Shown here piece after piece: positions 47,166-58,333 of a stretch of DNA of 64,000 bases. The notes beneath the pieces were generated by a model that saw only the letters and a list, made by a program, of their open reading frames with translations, searched no databases and had not been told where the DNA came from. The position numbers and the translations under genes are program-made. This DNA is from Buddleja alternifolia. Its lineage: Eukaryota; Streptophyta; Magnoliopsida; Lamiales; Scrophulariaceae. The stretch is taken from assembly GCA_019426215.1 (NCBI GenBank), contig CM033405.1, positions 31,526,199 through 31,590,198 of the forward strand. The letters are read 5' to 3'. The first letter of the stretch is position 1. Each line of letters opens with the position of its first letter.

Positions 47166-47337
47166 AGGCACCTGCGGAAAGAGTAACAATCCAAACAAAA
47201 AAGAAATGCTTGAGAGGTATTCCATTTTCGGATTTACGAAGTTTTTCGATCTTGCAAGCCTCGCAATTCTCGTGATATCTCGAATTTCCTTCGTCTTCAT
47301 CTGATTTCTTGATCAACGGTTCAGCATTCTCCTCCAT
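40382..47337 (-). CDS. ZIFL1: ZIF1-like major facilitator transporter (17 exons)
   Basis: Seventeen exons (47337-47172, 45641-45601, 45302-45242, 45174-45072, 44981-44879, 44689-44636, 44534-44472, 44279-44230, 44127-44052, 43775-43575, 43072-42985, 42397-42312, 42223-42116, 41957-41913, 41826-41738, 40824-40781, 40545-40382) join with consistent phase to 513 residues. The N-terminus has the family's Cys motif ([13 protein letters not shown]). The first half has the MFS loop [20 protein letters not shown] and the second half [16 protein letters not shown] and [14 protein letters not shown]. Twelve membrane helices are expected. Arabidopsis ZIF1 loads nicotianamine into vacuoles and ZIFL1 moves K+ or auxin-related cargo; which applies here is unknown. 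The C-terminal tail is longer than usual. ZIFL1 is the nearest name, not proven orthology. Introns contain several MITEs. Confidence 0.93.
41414..41659. mobile_element. 246-bp MULE MITE in a transporter intron, exact 9-bp TSD
   Basis: Starts GGGATAATAACATGTATGCC and ends GTCTATGTAATTACCC, an imperfect inverted pair. Perfect duplication TTATTATAT lies at 41405-41413 and 41660-41668. Non-coding. Confidence 0.88.
42544..42728. mobile_element. MITE in the transporter's intron 11 (GGTTGTGTTTGG ends)
   Basis: GGTTGTGTTTGGATTGAA at the left is mirrored by TTCAATCCAACCACAACC at the right. Flanking trinucleotides TTA and TTG could be a decayed 3-bp TSD of PIF/Harbinger type. A second, poorer pair (GGTTGTGTCTT at 42734, GATCCAAACAAAAC near 42899) follows directly. 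Confidence 0.5.
45664..46930. repeat. ~635-bp tandem duplication in intron 1 of the transporter gene
   Basis: About 45664-46270 and 46300-46930 match in order: TGACTAATTAGAATGCAATA, GATCATGAACAATAAA, GCTGAAAAACAAATAAAGTT, TTTGAAAGTAGCAACAAATT. Divergence is substantial, with many substitutions and indels, so it is old. A shorter third piece (CTAGCTCGACTCATGCTCGG) lies at 46950-47010. Confidence 0.8.
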
Positions 47338-47843
47338 TTTTGTTTGTTTTTTTGTCAATAATTTTGTTGAGAGTTCATACTCTGCTTCCAAAAAAAGAAA
47401 ATGGCGATTCTAATTGAACGAGCGAGTCCTTATCCTGCAAATTGTTTGCGTGCTTTATTTGTACGTGTACTGTGAAACTCAACGTGTTTATGATGCAGTA
47501 CGTGACTTTCACGTGGTTTTTTGTTTATATCTATATCTATATATCTCTAACTCACGCTAGGGTGATACTCTTGATAGCTCCGGAGTTCAACTCCCGGGGA
47601 AAATCAATCATAATTATTATTAAAATAATTGTGGGGTTTATCAAAATATATATATTTTATTATATTAATATATTTTGTGTGTTGAATAGATTTTGATAGA
47701 ATTGGACTCCCGGAGCCACCAAGTTAACTGCTCCATTCTCTAGTCACAGCTTTAACTGTCATCATTTTTTTTATTTTTGGTGTTGACCGTATCATTATTA
47801 TAGTAATTGTTACTTTGCCCCACTTTGAAATAATGTTCTTTGA
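47338..47843. other. Promoter side of the transporter gene
   Basis: Upstream of the minus-strand ATG. I see a short A/G-rich leader, then AT-rich DNA; TCTATATCTATATATCTC near 47528 could hold a TATA box. Inside the adjoining intron an AG microsatellite lies at 47141-47163. No other genes. Confidence 0.5.
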
Positions 47844-48050
47844 ATCCAATAGTTATTGGTTTAGTGGTATCCACCTCTCACTTTATATGAGAGGTTCTTG
47901 GTTCGAATCCATACTGACACAAGTTGTAACTCTTCCCTTTTTTATGAACTTAGATAGAGTCTTTATGACTCAAAATTATATTATTAACCCGATTTTGTCG
48001 GGTTAGAAATGTAGGTATTCCCTTCCTCTTGAATTTTAAAAAAAAATAAA
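47844..48050 (+). mobile_element. tRNA-type SINE, copy 1
   Basis: Internal pol III boxes: A-box-like TTGGTTTAGTGG (47856-47867) and an exact B box GGTTCGAATCC (47900-47910). It ends in an A-rich tail near 48040-48050. The 9-bp duplication GTTCTTTGA flanks it (47835-47843, 48051-48059). The body is similar along its whole length to 52472-52670, which defines a family. Confidence 0.88.
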
Positions 48051-48385
48051 GTTCTTTGATATTGTGCACCTTTGTCTTTCCATATAAGTTATATAAGTTG
48101 TACTCGGGAAGGACATTGAATCGAGTTGGATTGCGAGCCTTTAAAATTGTTATCTTTAATAGGTCGTACTAAGGGCGGACGTCGAGTCGAGTTGACTAGA
48201 ACCCGATTCTAGTTCAAGTTTTTTCAAGATCGAGCCAATTATATATGTTCGCGAGTCTGTATAAAAAAATAATATTTATTTATTTATATATATAATAGTA
48301 TATTTAATGTGCATATATATATATATATATATATAATTATGTTGTATCTAATATTTAGCATGACCATATTTAATAGTGTCTATTC

Positions 48386-48420
<35 letters not shown>

Positions 48421-48447
48421 TACAAAATTCATAATATATATTCTTTT
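48051..48447. other. AT-rich spacer with TA microsatellites
   Basis: TA runs at about 48313-48333 and 48393-48418; no coding or element borders recognised up to the MULE MITE's TSD. Confidence 0.6.
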
Positions 48448-48903
48448 GGGCAAATCTCATTTTTGGTCCCGTAAGTGGACACGAGTACACATTTAGTCTC
48501 CCGCTTTATGAAAATCTCATATTAAGTCCCATAAGTTCTAAAAAATTTCACTTTTGGTCCTAATCGAAAATTCCGTCCAAAACTTAAAGATCAATTCCGT
48601 TAGTCAACATTTTGACCTACTTTTTAAGGGAGAATTGTCACGTAAATGCACTCACACATGGATTATATTAAATATCACGATATTTTTATTGAATATCACG
48701 TGTCATTCAAACACAAAATCTCTCAAATAAGTCAGTCAAAATGTTGACTAATGAAGTTGACCGTTCAATTTTTGACGGAAATTGGCTTTGGGACCAACAT
48801 TGAGACTTTTTATAACTTATGAGACTAAATGTGAAACTTTCATAAAGCGCGGGGTTAAACGTGTACTCTTGACTACTTACGGGACCAAAAATGAGATTCT
48901 CCC
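48448..48903. mobile_element. 456-bp MULE MITE, exact 9-bp TSD
   Basis: Termini GGGCAAATCTCATTTTTGGT and GGGAGAATCTCATTTTTGGT (right end read in reverse), with arms alike for about 190 bp. Both include GTCCCGTAAGT and GTTAGTCAACATTTTGAC-like words. Perfect duplication TATTCTTTT at 48439-48447 and 48904-48912. Same GGTCCC style as the element at 7.9 kb. Non-coding. Confidence 0.92.
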
Positions 48904-48915
48904 TATTCTTTTCAT

Positions 48916-49611
48916 TAGGGGTGTTCATCGTTCGGTTTTTTAACCGAATCGAACCGAAATTTCGGTTTTCCGAAATTTCGGACCGAAAATCGAACCGAAC
49001 AGTGTCGGTTCGGTTCGGTTAAAAAACCAACCGGTTCATCGGTCGGTTTTTTAACCGACCGAAAATCGAACCGAACAGTGTCGGTTCGATTCGGTTAAAA
49101 AACCAACCGGTTCGGTCGGGTTTTTTCGGTTCGGTTAAAACCGAAACATAAAAAAAAAAAAAAAAAAAAAAATTTTACTTTTGTTTGGCTATTGTTGTTC
49201 ACTTTTTCTTTGGAATGCATACATTTATATATTTATAATTATGTTTAGCACGTCCAACTAAAATTGACATAATGAAATTTACAAGTGAACCGGTTCGGTT
49301 TGATTTTTCGGTATAAATAAATAATTGAAATTTAATTATGACTAATTTTAATTCATTTTCTTTATTTTCCTATAAGTTGTCACTAGGAAATACATTTTTT
49401 TATAATTTTTTATCTATATTATACTATATAAAAAAATAAAAAAAAATAATTTTTTTTTTCGGTTTTTCGGTTAACCGACCGAACCGAACCTCCAAACCGA
49501 AATTTACAAAAAAAAAAAAACCGAAAACCGGACCGAAATTTTCGGTTCGATTTTTGGTCCGGATCGAAATTTCGGTTCTCGGTCGGTTCGGTTGATTCGT
49601 GAACACCCCTA
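48916..49611. mobile_element. hAT MITE made of CGGTT repeats, exact 8-bp TSD
   Basis: Termini TAGGGGTGTTCA and TGAACACCCCTA are perfect inverses. CTTTTCAT is duplicated at 48908-48915 and 49612-49619. The arms are arrays of TCGGTTCGGTT and AACCGAACCG, so the element folds strongly. The centre is AT-rich. Eight-bp TSD and TAGGGGTG ends indicate hAT. Its left TSD overlaps the right TSD of the MULE MITE next door. Confidence 0.92.
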
Positions 49612-49619
49612 CTTTTCAT

Positions 49620-50420
49620 TTTTTAAGTCCTATCTTTTCTACTATATCTCTTCGAGCTCGAACTTATCAATTTGATCAAGTTCGGCTCGTGTGCAGTTCT
49701 AGATTGTCCCCTTAAAATAGAAAATCTTTGTATAAGAGATTCTCTTATCAGTTTTCTCACCAGAATACATTTTGCCTGGAGGGCACTTTAGTCCTTTCAT
49801 ATCAAATTCCTTTGAAAATCTTGTGTATGTTAGCGGAGAATGATAACTAGATTTCACCAAAATACATCTTGCATGTGAAATAAAAAGCATTCTGGTCCTT
49901 TTATATCGAAATCTCCAACAGTTTTGTGCACGTGAGTAGATAATGAACTAATTAAGGACGAGAGTTGTTATAAATTCAAAATTAAATATTAAAAAGAATC
50001 TCTTATTCCTATACATCTACATAAATTTCCTGAGTACACACTACCAATACTTGTCACTTCTATGTTTAGAACTCAGGAATTCCCACTCTTAATCAAGAGC
50101 AATTATAAAGGTCGAAATTAAAGATAAAAAAAGAAAAGAAAAGGTGCAGGTCCTTCACAACTATGTTATTGATTTTTTGGGACTTTTTTATTGTAAAGTT
50201 ATTATCGATTTTGTTCAATATCATTATTTTCAGCTAATGTTCACAAGATTTTCGAAGAGAAACAACTTTGTGGAATGAAAATGTTGTGGAACGAAAATGC
50301 TCTCCATTTCACGGTAGTACACTTTCCAATGTAAAATTTAGAGGAAAATCCCTCAAGTTGCAAAGTGCAGAAGATTTTATATTTTCAAGGTGCAATCTGC
50401 TGAAATATAAATTTAGAAAG
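49620..50420. other. Non-coding spacer
   Basis: AT-rich DNA without recognisable genes. The pair TTTTGCCTGGAGGGCACTTT (49768) and CATCTTGCATGTGAAATAAAAAGCATTC (49864) lies in two similar stretches, hinting at an old duplication. Confidence 0.5.
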
Positions 50421-50804
50421 GGGGTAAATGCAAGAAAAACCCTGTATAATGACTTTTTAGCTAAAAGTCCCCTGCGATCACGAAATAGTCTAATCACCCT
50501 CTGTGTTCTTAAAGAAGTATGCAAAAAGCCACTCCTTGTAGAAAAAACGAGTGTCCTTTTCATGTTTTTCACTTTTATTGACATGATCATTTGTCATTTA
50601 TACACTCTCCAATCAATATAAAAGGTAAAATAGTGTTATTTTACTAAAAAAACACACATTTCTTTCTATTTTTTATTCTTTTTAACAAAAAGTGGCTTTT
50701 TGTAGATTTTTTTAAGAATACAGAAGTTTTTTTAGGCTATTCGCAATCACAGGGAGTTTTTAAACAAAAAGTTATATCACAAAGTTTTTTTTCGCATTTA
50801 TCCC
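50421..50804. mobile_element. 384-bp MULE MITE, exact 9-bp TSD
   Basis: Starts GGGGTAAATGCAAGAAAAAC and ends GCATTTATCCC. The arms match for roughly 120 bp, including AAAAAGCCACT and its inverse. Perfect duplication TTTAGAAAG at 50412-50420 and 50805-50813. Non-coding. Confidence 0.92.
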
Positions 50805-51162
50805 TTTAGAAAGTGAAGTGTCAAATGATCAATATTCAATTTTGCAAAGGTGCAAAATGCTCGTGGTAACAATGTTGCTTATCTGGAGGCCAATTGCTTC
50901 TTTGTTTTAATTAGTAATCAACCGAACTTCAATCTAGAAAACCAAAGGAAATACAAAGTTAGGGGCAAGGGTCCCAAAATTACAAAAAAACGTCCGTAGC
51001 ACATAATTCAACTTGATTGGCCCGGACCAATTCCTCTAGAATCCCCATGTACATAAATTATGAACAACAGAGTTCCTACTTCTTTCAACAAAACGAATAC
51101 TCCATTTATGAAAACGCCTCAAAAGAGCTCTAATTTCAACGGTTAAGACTTTATATTTCCAA

Positions 51163-52383
51163 GGGAAATTACACTCAAACCCCCTCTTTCATGGGGTAAT
51201 TACACAAACGCCCCCTCACTTTTTAAAACGACCTCCCTCGACATGTTTTGGATTACACGAGCACTCCTGTCAGTTTTTTCAAGCAGAATTTTGATGACAT
51301 CATCAAAAATCTTTTTGATTTTTCCCATTTTACCCCTGGTCAAACTTGGACTAAAAGTCCAAAATTGACTGCCCAATATACACCAGGGGGTATTTGTAAT
51401 ATACAGTAACTTTTCAGGGGATGTCAATGTAATGTTTACCACTAAATTTGATTAAAGTTTGTTAATTATTTTAATTTACCTTATTTTAATTATTTCAACT
51501 AGATGAAACTAATAAATATCAATAATTAATTCCGACATAAAAAATAAAAAGCATTTAATTGATTTTAGATAGTTAAATGGTTTTTACTCTTTAAAAAAAT
51601 TAACATCGATTCGAAAATAAGATAATAATTAAAAATATATATCTTTTACTCTTTAAATAAATCAGCATTAAGTTGTAAAAAAAATTAACAATAAAAAAAT
51701 TTATTTCAGATAAAAAATTATTATTTCAAAAAATAAAATAATAAGTCAATTTGAAAATAAAATAATAAAGACATTCAATATCTTTAACTATTTAACTAAA
51801 TTAGCAATCACTAAAATATTTAATTAATAATTTTTGTTAACAATGATTTTTATTAGTTATTATATTCAGAAAATTTATATATATATATATATATTAATTT
51901 AATATTATTAAGTTTATTTAATTAACTAATTTCAATAAAATATGAATAACTAATTTTATAAATCATCAACTTATTAAAATTAATTATAGTTGATGAATTA
52001 TCAAACTAAACAAATCAATTTGTAAAAAAATTTGAACATATTTTTATATTAATAAGTAATTTGTTCAAATTTGTTTATTTTATTATTCTTTTCTATTTTT
52101 TTTTCTTTTTTCTTTTCTTTCTTCCTCATCCTTCCATCCAAAACCTAACCACCACCACCACCACCCTTTCAGTAGAAGGGTAATTTAATATTACCTCACA
52201 TAAAGTTATAATTTTTCATTTTTTTTTGTCTGAAAAATGGAGGGGAAAAAAGGTCATTTAACCATTTCGGGCTAGCAAATCTACCGGCAGCTGGGTTGAG
52301 GAGATGCTTTTGTAATCATTAAAAAATAAGGAGAAGTTTATGTAATTACCCCATAAGTGAGGGGATCCGAGTGTAATTTTCCC
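51163..52383. mobile_element. 1.2-kb MULE-like non-autonomous element
   Basis: Ends GGGAAATTACACTCAAACCC and GGGAAAATTACACTCGGATC (right, reversed). Inside each is CATGGGGTAATTACAC / TATGGGGTAATTACAT. Flanks TATTTCCAA (51154-51162) and TATTTCAAA (52384-52392) are a 9-bp TSD with one change. The middle 51.45-52.1 kb is AT-rich with no coding, probably filler or a lost cargo region. Confidence 0.88.
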
Positions 52384-52471
52384 TATTTCAAATCCACCTC
52401 CAGGGCGGTGTCAATGATATTGTGAACCACCACTAAACAATCACTCTCGAACAAAGCCTCGGAAACGCCCA

Positions 52472-52670
52472 AGACCTGTTGATTTAGTGGTATCTACCTC
52501 CCACTTTATGTGAGAGGTTCTGGGCTCGAATTCAGACTACTACAAGTTGTGGCTCTCCCCTCCTTTATAGAATTAGATAGAGTCTTTATGGCTCAAAATT
52601 ATAACTATCAACCCGGATTTATCGGGCTAAAAATGTAGGGTATCCCCCTTCCTTTTGAATTAAAAAAAAA
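52472..52670 (+). mobile_element. tRNA-type SINE, copy 2
   Basis: A box TTGATTTAGTGG (52489-52500) and B-box-like GGCTCGAATTC (52523-52533), then a body colinear with the 47.8-kb SINE (CTTTATGTGAGAGGTTCT, TTAGATAGAGTCTTTATG, TATCGGGCTA) and an A tail. The TSD AAAGCCTCGRAAAC lies at 52453-52466 and 52669-52682 with one mismatch. Confidence 0.9.
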
Positions 52671-53190
52671 AGCCTCGAAAACTCCCGCACGTTTAAGCCA
52701 ACGACAACTCAACAAGCTTCCCAAATAGCAACCGTTTCTGCATCACAAGCATCAATAGCAAGACCAGATCTGGAGGCCAACTGCTATCGAGTGTCGATGA
52801 GTAAAGATGCTACAAAATCTCAATTAAGACTTAGGTGCGCAGTAGGTTTGTGGGGGACCTGTTTTCTTAATTGAAACATTAAATACTATTGTATGTATCA
52901 CGTCGGTGAAATACACAATTGAGCCATATATATTTGGATTCATTTTTCACTTGGAAATATATGTTTTGAACAACATACTTTTTTTTTTGTGGTCTCCAAA
53001 AAAAAAAATTAAAAAAAATTGTTGGATAAAATGAGTTTTTATTAAGTATGGTTTACACCACTTTTGTGTACGAAATTTGAACATCGTAAGTATCGGGGAT
53101 ACGAAAGATTATTAGATAATCTTAATTTACGTTTCAAGTAGATGAGGTTAGTATTTCGGATTTTTCAATTCGGACTATCTGATTTCTCAC

Positions 53191-53200
53191 CTATAAAAAG
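53191..53200 (+). promoter_or_regulatory. LTR TATA box (5' LTR)
   Basis: CTATAAAAAG in the 5' LTR, with the same word in the 3' LTR near 59753-59763. It is the likely core promoter of the retrotransposon. Placement is by consensus only. Confidence 0.5.
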
Positions 53201-53330
53201 GGTCCTCCAGCATTCTGAAATTTCACACCAACTCAAATATTATCTCTAGTGTTTGAACTTGTATATCCCACATAGATTTCAGATATACACCAGTTCGTTG
53301 GTTTCTGAAATTAAAAGAGTTTATAAGTCC

Positions 53331-53922
53331 GGGAAAATTAGTTTTTGTCCCTCAAGGTAGCAAAAAAAAGGGTTGGGTCCCTCTTTGGGTCATCAACACT
53401 TTGGTCCCTCAACTTACTTTGTGTCCCTGAAAGGGGGAGGAGATCCGCATGCATCATCTGTGCTCCAACTACCCAACCCTAAAATCCGATTTCAAACTTT
53501 AAATTATGATATCTCCTCATTTCAAGTCCATTTTTAACGAATATTATATGGTGGATCGTCTCAACGAGTAGACCTCATTTAAGTTTTGACCAAAATACGG
53601 GGATTTTTTCGTGGGCCGTGTGGCTTCGGGTCAATGAATCAGCGTATTTTGACAAAACTTACATGGATGGATTCTCTCTAGTGTTCTTGAGTTCTTCATA
53701 TAATCGTTAAAAATCTTGAAATGAGTGAGATATCATAATTTTTCTGAAATGAGATGGGGAAGATTCAGTGCGGATTCCGTTAGTTCTAACGGTAAATTGA
53801 CGGCAGGGACCACGTTTGTTCAAAATTTGTAAGTTGAGGGACCAAATGTGTTGAGGCTGAAACATGAGGGACCAAATGTGTTTTTGGCTTCAACTTCAGG
53901 GACGAGAAGTGTAATTTTCCCC
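53331..53922. mobile_element. MULE-like element inside the 5' LTR
   Basis: GGGAAAATTAGTTTTTGTCC at the left is mirrored at the right by GGGGAAAATTACACTTCTCG (reversed). Arms share TTTGGTCCCTCAACTTAC and AATTATGATATCTC. Part of its right arm (ATTCTCTCTAGTGTTCTTGA and onward, about 53675-53705) equals LTR sequence at 59803-59838. The 3' LTR keeps a gapped version of its left end. No TSD visible. Confidence 0.7.
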
Positions 53923-54133
53923 TTCAGAAACGTTTTCGTTGTATCTTGGGACACGTTTTGTCAAGCCGGTACCACCTATAGCCGGGGCAATTTCGTGTTA
54001 AGGAAAGAGTTAACTCTCGCCTCGAAAAACACATCATCCTTCATTGCATTTTCAGATTGTTCGTTAAAATTTGTTCAACAAACTTAACACGAAATTTTTT
54101 GTTTTGTTGATTCATTTTTTCGAAGTTCTGAAA

Positions 54134-57100
54134 ATGGCAAACCATGATGATATCGTTGCTGCTGATACTCTTGACTTTGGCCTAGGTCCGGGAGCAAGCC
54201 TTGGTCTCGACATTGGTTCCGGTTCAGGGTTAGGTCCTGCTTCCAGTTCAGGCTTCGGTTCTCGTTCAAGGCTGGGTCCTGGTTCCGATTCCTGTTTTAG
54301 TTCTGGAGGGGGTGCCGGGTTAGGCTCCGGTTTAGGGCTAGGTCTTGGTTCTGGTTCTGTCTCTGGTCCGGTCCCTCCATTTGCTCCAATGGCTAATCCA
54401 GTTATACCGGCGCAGGCTGAAAAGCCGTCGAAGTTCAGCGGGGCTGACTTCAAGAGGTGGCAGCAAAAGATGCTATTCTACCTCACGACATTGAACCTGG
54501 CGAGGTTCTTGAGGGAGGATGCTCCTCATGTTCCGGAAGACTTTACAGATAATCAATTGAGGATGGCATATGATGTCTGGCATAACAGTGATTTCCTTTG
54601 CAGGAATTACTTACTCGCTGGTTTAGATGATTCTCTGCATAGTATGTATCTATCTGTAAAGACTGCTAAAGGCCTCTAGGAGGCACTGGACACGAAGTAC
54701 AGAACTGAGGATGCCGGACTAAAAAAGTTCGTGGTCGCGAAGTTCTTAGACTTCAAAATGGTGGACTCTAAGTCTGTCACGAGCCAAGTCCAAGAGCTTC
54801 AAATTATAATACATGAAGTTCACGCTGAAGGAATGACTCTAAGTGAATCCTTCCAAATAGCTTCTGTTATAGAGAAGTTACCGCCCTCGTGGAAGGATTT
54901 TAAGAACTACTTGAAACACAAGAGGAAGAAGATGAGTCTCGAAGACTTAGTTGTCCGACTCAGAATAGAGGAGGACAATTGGGGCTCTGACAAGAAGTCT
55001 CAAGTGCAGGCAATGGTTAACATTGCTGAAATTCCGGAAGGCTCCAACCGAAAGAGAAAATTCCAGGGGAGACCCAAGGGAAATCCCCAGAAAAAGCAAA
55101 CTGGGAAAGGAAAGACGAAACAGGACGGAGGCTCTTTCAACTGTGGTCGTCCGGGTCACTGGGCTAGATACTGCAAAGAGCCCAAGAGAAATAAGTCTCA
55201 AAGGCAAGGTTCTGGTCAGAACCAGAACAATGGCAAGCAGGTTCAGAACCGGGCTTCGAACCAGGTTTACTTGGTTGTTGATGACGTCCAAGGCATCAAC
55301 AAAATGATCGATGACCTATCTGATAATTGGGTCCCACTTGATTTGTCTGAACTCGATCTCACCGCTGTTGTGTTCGAGACAAATCTAGTGGACAACCCGA
55401 GGGAGTGGTTCATCGACACTGGGGCTACCCGCCACATCTGTTCTGATAAGGAGGCGTTCTCATCATACTCTCCTTCTAATGGGCGAAGGCTGTACATGGG
55501 AAACTCAGCCACTTCTCCGGTTTTAGGAATTGGTAAAGTGGTGCTGAAGATGACATCCGACAAAGAGCTAACTCTGACCAAGGTGCTACATGTTCCTGAT
55601 ATTCGCAAGAATCTGGTATCAGGATCTGCCCTAGTGAAGAACCGCTTGAAGCTGGTTTTTGAGGCAGATAGGTTTTCATTTACAAAGCGTGGAATTTATG
55701 TAGGAAAAGGGTACCTCGAGCAGGGCCTTTTTAAAATGAATGTAATGAATGTTATTCGCGCTGTTGTAACCGAAACTGATGATAATAAAATTACATCTTC
55801 TGCTTACTTGCTTGAGTATTCAAATTTATGGCATGTTAGACTAGGACATGTGAATTTTAATACTATGAGAAGACTAATAAGTTTAAATTTTTTACCAACC
55901 TTCAAGGTTGATACTCAACACAAATGTGAAATATGTGTTGAAGCGAAACTAGTCAAACAACCATTTCCCTCTGGGGAAAGAAACTCCGCACCTCTAGAAC
56001 TTATTCACAGTGATATCTGTGACTTAAAGTTTGTGCAAACTAGAGGTGGAAAAAAATATTTCATTACGTTCATAGATGATTGCACAAAGTATTGTTATGT
56101 GTATTTACTTAGAAGTAAAGACGAAGCGCTTGGAGCGTTTACACATTACAAAACTGAAGTAGAGAATCAACTTGGGAAAAGTATAAAAGCTATCCGAAGT
56201 GATAGAGGTGGAGAATACGGAGCGCCTTTTGATGAATTTTGTACCAACTCTGGAATTATTCATCAAACGACGACACCGTACTCACCTCAATCAAATGGTG
56301 TTGCTGAATGCAAAAATCGCACTCTCAAAGAAATGATGAATGCGATGTTGATAAATTCTGGATTACCTCAGAATTTGTTGGGGGAGGCGATCCTCTCCGC
56401 CAATTATATACTTAATAAAATTCCCCACAAAAGTAGGAGTGAGACTCCTTACGAACTATGGAAAGGTCACAAACCTTCGTATAAGTACCTCAAAGTGTGG
56501 GAGTGTTTGGCTAAGGTAGAAGTACCCAAACCCAAACAAGTTAAGATAGGGCCTAAAACTATTAATTGCATATTCATCGGTTATGCACTTAATAGTAGCT
56601 CCTATCGATTTCTGGTACATAAATCTGAAATTTCTGAGATTCATGAAGGTACTATCATGGAATCTAGAAATGCTTCTTTCTTTGAGGATATATTTCCAAA
56701 TAAGGAAAGAACTAAAGAAAATCCTCTTAAAAGAACACATGAAGCAACTATGAGTAGTTCTAATCGCGGGGATGAAGAACCTCGGCGTAGCAAAAGGACA
56801 AAAGTTTCTAAAACGTTTGGTCCCGACTTTGTATCTTATACATTAGAAGGTGAGCCAAGGACAATTAAGGATGCAATGTCCAGTCTAGATGCTCAGCTCT
56901 GGAAAGAGGCTATCAAAAGTGAAATTGAGTCTATTATGCACAACCATACCTGGGAGTTGGTTGATCTTCCAAAGGGAAGTAAGCCTTTAGGCTGTAAGTG
57001 GATTCTGAAAAGAAAGTATAAGACTGATGGATTTATTGATAAGTATCAGGCCCGTCTGGAAGTCAAAGGATATCAACAAACAGAGGGTCTTGATTTCTTC

Positions 57101-58333
57101 GATACTTTCTCTCCGGTAACGAGAATAACATCCATATGATTATTCATCGTTATTATCGCGTTGCATAACCTTGAGATACATCAAATGGATGTTAAGACTG
57201 TGTTTCTGAACGGAGAATTAGATGAAGAAATATATATGGAACAACACGAAGGGTATGTTGCTCCTGGATAGGAGAAAAAGGTATGTAAACTTGTAAAGTC
57301 CTTGTATGGACTTAAACAAGCGCCAAAGCAATGACATGAAAAATTTGATAACACTATGTTGTCAAATGGTTTCAAGATAAACGAGTGCAACAAATACATG
57401 TATGTTAGACAAACATATAACGCATATGTTCTAGTGTGTCTCTATGTCGATGACATGCTAATTATTGGTAGTAATCATGAAATCATCATGAATACTAAAG
57501 GAATGTTAAAGAAGAACTTTGACATGAAAGATATGGGGTTGGAAGATGTCATACTTGGGATTAAAATCTTAAGGACATCTGAAGGAATCATACTGTCGCA
57601 GTCTCATTATGTTGAGACAATTCTGGAAAAATTCCTTCCCGGCGACAGTGCGATTGTTAAGACGCCAGTAGACATGAGCGCTAACTTACGCAAGAACTAT
57701 GGTGAACCCGTATCACAGCTAGAGTATGCTAGGGTCATTGGAAGTTTGATGTATATCATGAACTGTACCCACCCTGATCTAGCTTACTCTATGAGCAAGT
57801 TGAGTAGGTTCACGAGTAATCCTAGTTTAGACCATTGGAAAGCCTTAACTAGAGTACTTAAGTACTTAAAACACACAAAGAGCTTTGGATTAAACTACTC
57901 AAGATATCCAGCTGTAATAGAAGGATACAGCGATGCTAATTGGATATCAGACACAAGTGACTCTAAGTCCACGAGTGGGTACATTTTTACCATCGGTGGT
58001 GGAGCAGTGTCATGGAAATCATCTAAGCAAACTTGTATAGCCCAATCCACAATGAAATCAGAATTCATAGCTTTAGACAAAGCTGGTGAAGAAGCTGAGT
58101 GCCTACGAAATTTCTTAGAAGATGTTCCCTGTTGGGAAAAACCAGTGCCCCCTATTTTAATTAATTGCGACTGTCAGTCGGCAATTGGTAGGGCGCAAAA
58201 TAGTATGTACAATGGCAAGTCTAGACATAATCGTTGTAGACACAATACTATTAAACAATTGATCTCTAACGGAATAATCTCCATTAATTATGTGAAATCA
58301 AAGGAGAATATTGCAGATCCTTTGACGAAATGA
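54134..58333 (+). pseudogene. Copia gag-pol polyprotein gene with five in-frame stops
   Basis: A single frame from ATG 54134, where MANHDDIVAADTLDF opens. A Gly/Ser/Leu-rich stretch (54176-54375) precedes Gag (KFSGADFKRWQQKMLFYL). The zinc knuckle [12 protein letters not shown] (about 55139) has Ser for its first Cys. Protease has [11 protein letters not shown] (about 55413). Integrase has the HHCC motif ([17 protein letters not shown]) and DDE region. RT has YVDDMLI (57443) and RNase H has YSDANW. Stops are TAG 54677-54679, TGA 57137-57139, TAG about 57269, TGA about 57332 and TGA 58331-58333, with the frame resuming after each except that the last falls just before the natural end. Dead copy; function as for copia elements. 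Confidence 0.93.

Larger units (their letters stand above)
53020..54080 (+). repeat. 5' LTR of the second copia element (rearranged)
   Basis: The first about 150 bp and the last about 155 bp match the 3' LTR closely. The middle lacks the 59.3-59.75 kb segment of the 3' LTR and instead carries a MULE-like insert (53331-53922). The LTR phrase CTCACCTATAAAAAGGGTCC is kept at 53185-53204. Confidence 0.9.

Noticed and set aside
54112..54453. Minus-strand Pro/Glu-rich open frame in the copia gag
   Set aside because: It is the antisense of the Gly/Ser repeat in Gag; low-complexity by-product with no start context.
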